42,136 nucleotides of DNA from Nitrospiraceae bacterium. GTDB lineage: Bacteria; Nitrospirota; Nitrospiria; Nitrospirales; Nitrospiraceae. The stretch's first letter is position 1. Each line of letters begins with the position of its first letter. Made by a program: the position numbers and the translations under genes. The notes below the pieces were generated by a model that saw only the letters and a program-made list of their open reading frames with translations, did no database searches and was not told the DNA's origin. The DNA lies in contig DASPUC010000051.1 of assembly GCA_035623075.1 (NCBI GenBank), positions 1-42,136 on the forward strand, given 5' to 3'. Positions 41,675 to 42,136 of this stretch are shown piece after piece.

Positions 41675-42136
41675 ATGCATACCATTCTGAGAGGGCGCGG
41701 ATGGAGGGTAGCATGGCCAAGTCTTCTCTGCATTCTGTGTCTCTCGGTTGTGGCGGCTGGAGCCATCAACGCGCAGGCGCATAGCCTCTTTCCGGAGGGA
41801 GGCATGGATTGCTCGGATAACGCGTTGGAATTACCCCCTGAATGGACCCAAGCCATAGAAGGTCCGACACGCAGGCTAGTTGCACTGGCAGACCGGGCCA
41901 AGACGGATCCCGTGACCCCGTCCATATCCGCCCTTGCAGTGACCTTGTCTCCGGCTGATGCCGTGCAAGCGCTGGTCGAATCGGGGTCAGGAGGAAATTC
42001 CTCTGGCTCCTACGTCGGACTCATCGGCCTTTCGGTGCCGCAGGATGGCGTGTATCGAATCAGCTCAGTCTCTCCTCTCGGGATCAAAGTCGTCACAAGC
42101 AAGGGGCGGGTAGAGTCGCACGCGTTCGAGTTTCGA
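41675..42136 (+). CDS. Secreted protein, incomplete at window end
   Basis: The frame is open from ATG 41675 to the last base, giving 154 residues so far. GGGAGGAG precedes the start. A signal peptide (~10-36, ending NAQAHS) is followed by 'GGMDCSDNALELPPEW'. A beta-rich part carries 'GSYVGLIGLSVPQDGVYRISS', which looks like a carbohydrate-binding or pre-peptidase-like sandwich. It probably belongs to the same envelope cluster. The 3' end is outside the window, so length and function are unknown. Confidence 0.7.
   Translation, partial: MHTILRGRGWRVAWPSLLCILCLSVVAAGAINAQAHSLFPEGGMDCSDNALELPPEWTQAIEGPTRRLVALADRAKTDPVTPSISALAVTLSPADAVQALVESGSGGNSSGSYVGLIGLSVPQDGVYRISSVSPLGIKVVTSKGRVESHAFEFR

Overview
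The window looks like chromosomal DNA of a Gram-negative, probably Nitrospira-type bacterium (phylum Nitrospirota). This is an inference from gene content: many secreted and lipoprotein genes, RND and TonB systems, a CHASE2/sigma-54 regulator, a cytochrome P460 and a moderately GC-rich composition. No rRNA, complete tRNA or other phylogenetic marker is present to settle it.

Left part (1-10.9 kb). Two 33-base copies of a tRNA 3' end (223-255 and 10786-10818, 30/33 identical) bracket about 10.6 kb, as at an old integration site, but no integrase is visible. Between them, in order, are a proteasome-fold Ntn-hydrolase-like protein, a membrane-anchored LuxR-type regulator, a duplicated CRP/FNR-like operator motif, an RND efflux pump with its periplasmic adaptor and a PII-like protein, some very small proteins, and an unusual Sel1-ModA fusion.

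Middle part (10.9-27.3 kb). This holds two lipoproteins, an OmpA-like protein and a DUF4382-type lipoprotein. Next comes a clear fluoride (crcB) riboswitch in front of a CPA2-type cation/proton antiporter. A three-gene minus-strand operon encodes a TPR/Sel1 protein, a CHASE2-coiled coil-sigma-54 AAA+-HTH one-component activator and a small secreted protein. The remaining genes are mostly household: an HD hydrolase, a YjbQ-family protein and an HtrA protease (a tight plus-strand run), a four-helix membrane protein, a YheT-type hydrolase and a small lipoprotein.

Right part (27.5 kb to the end). This is a long, almost entirely plus-strand envelope cluster. It contains TonB, a TonB-dependent receptor, a TlpA thioredoxin, a BNR-repeat protein with a CPCC motif, a MacA-type adaptor, an ABC ATPase and two FtsX-type permeases. 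It also has three paralogous small secreted proteins with a His cluster followed by LCxxxC, two tandem secreted HMA-fold-like proteins, a cytochrome P460 and two near-identical small excisionase-type HTH proteins. Several adjacent genes overlap by ATGA or GTGA. I read it as a metal (most likely copper) trafficking system across the envelope. It has been reshaped by an IS3 remnant and by a leftover receptor 3' end. This is the best candidate for an undescribed system in the window; the substrate is an inference.
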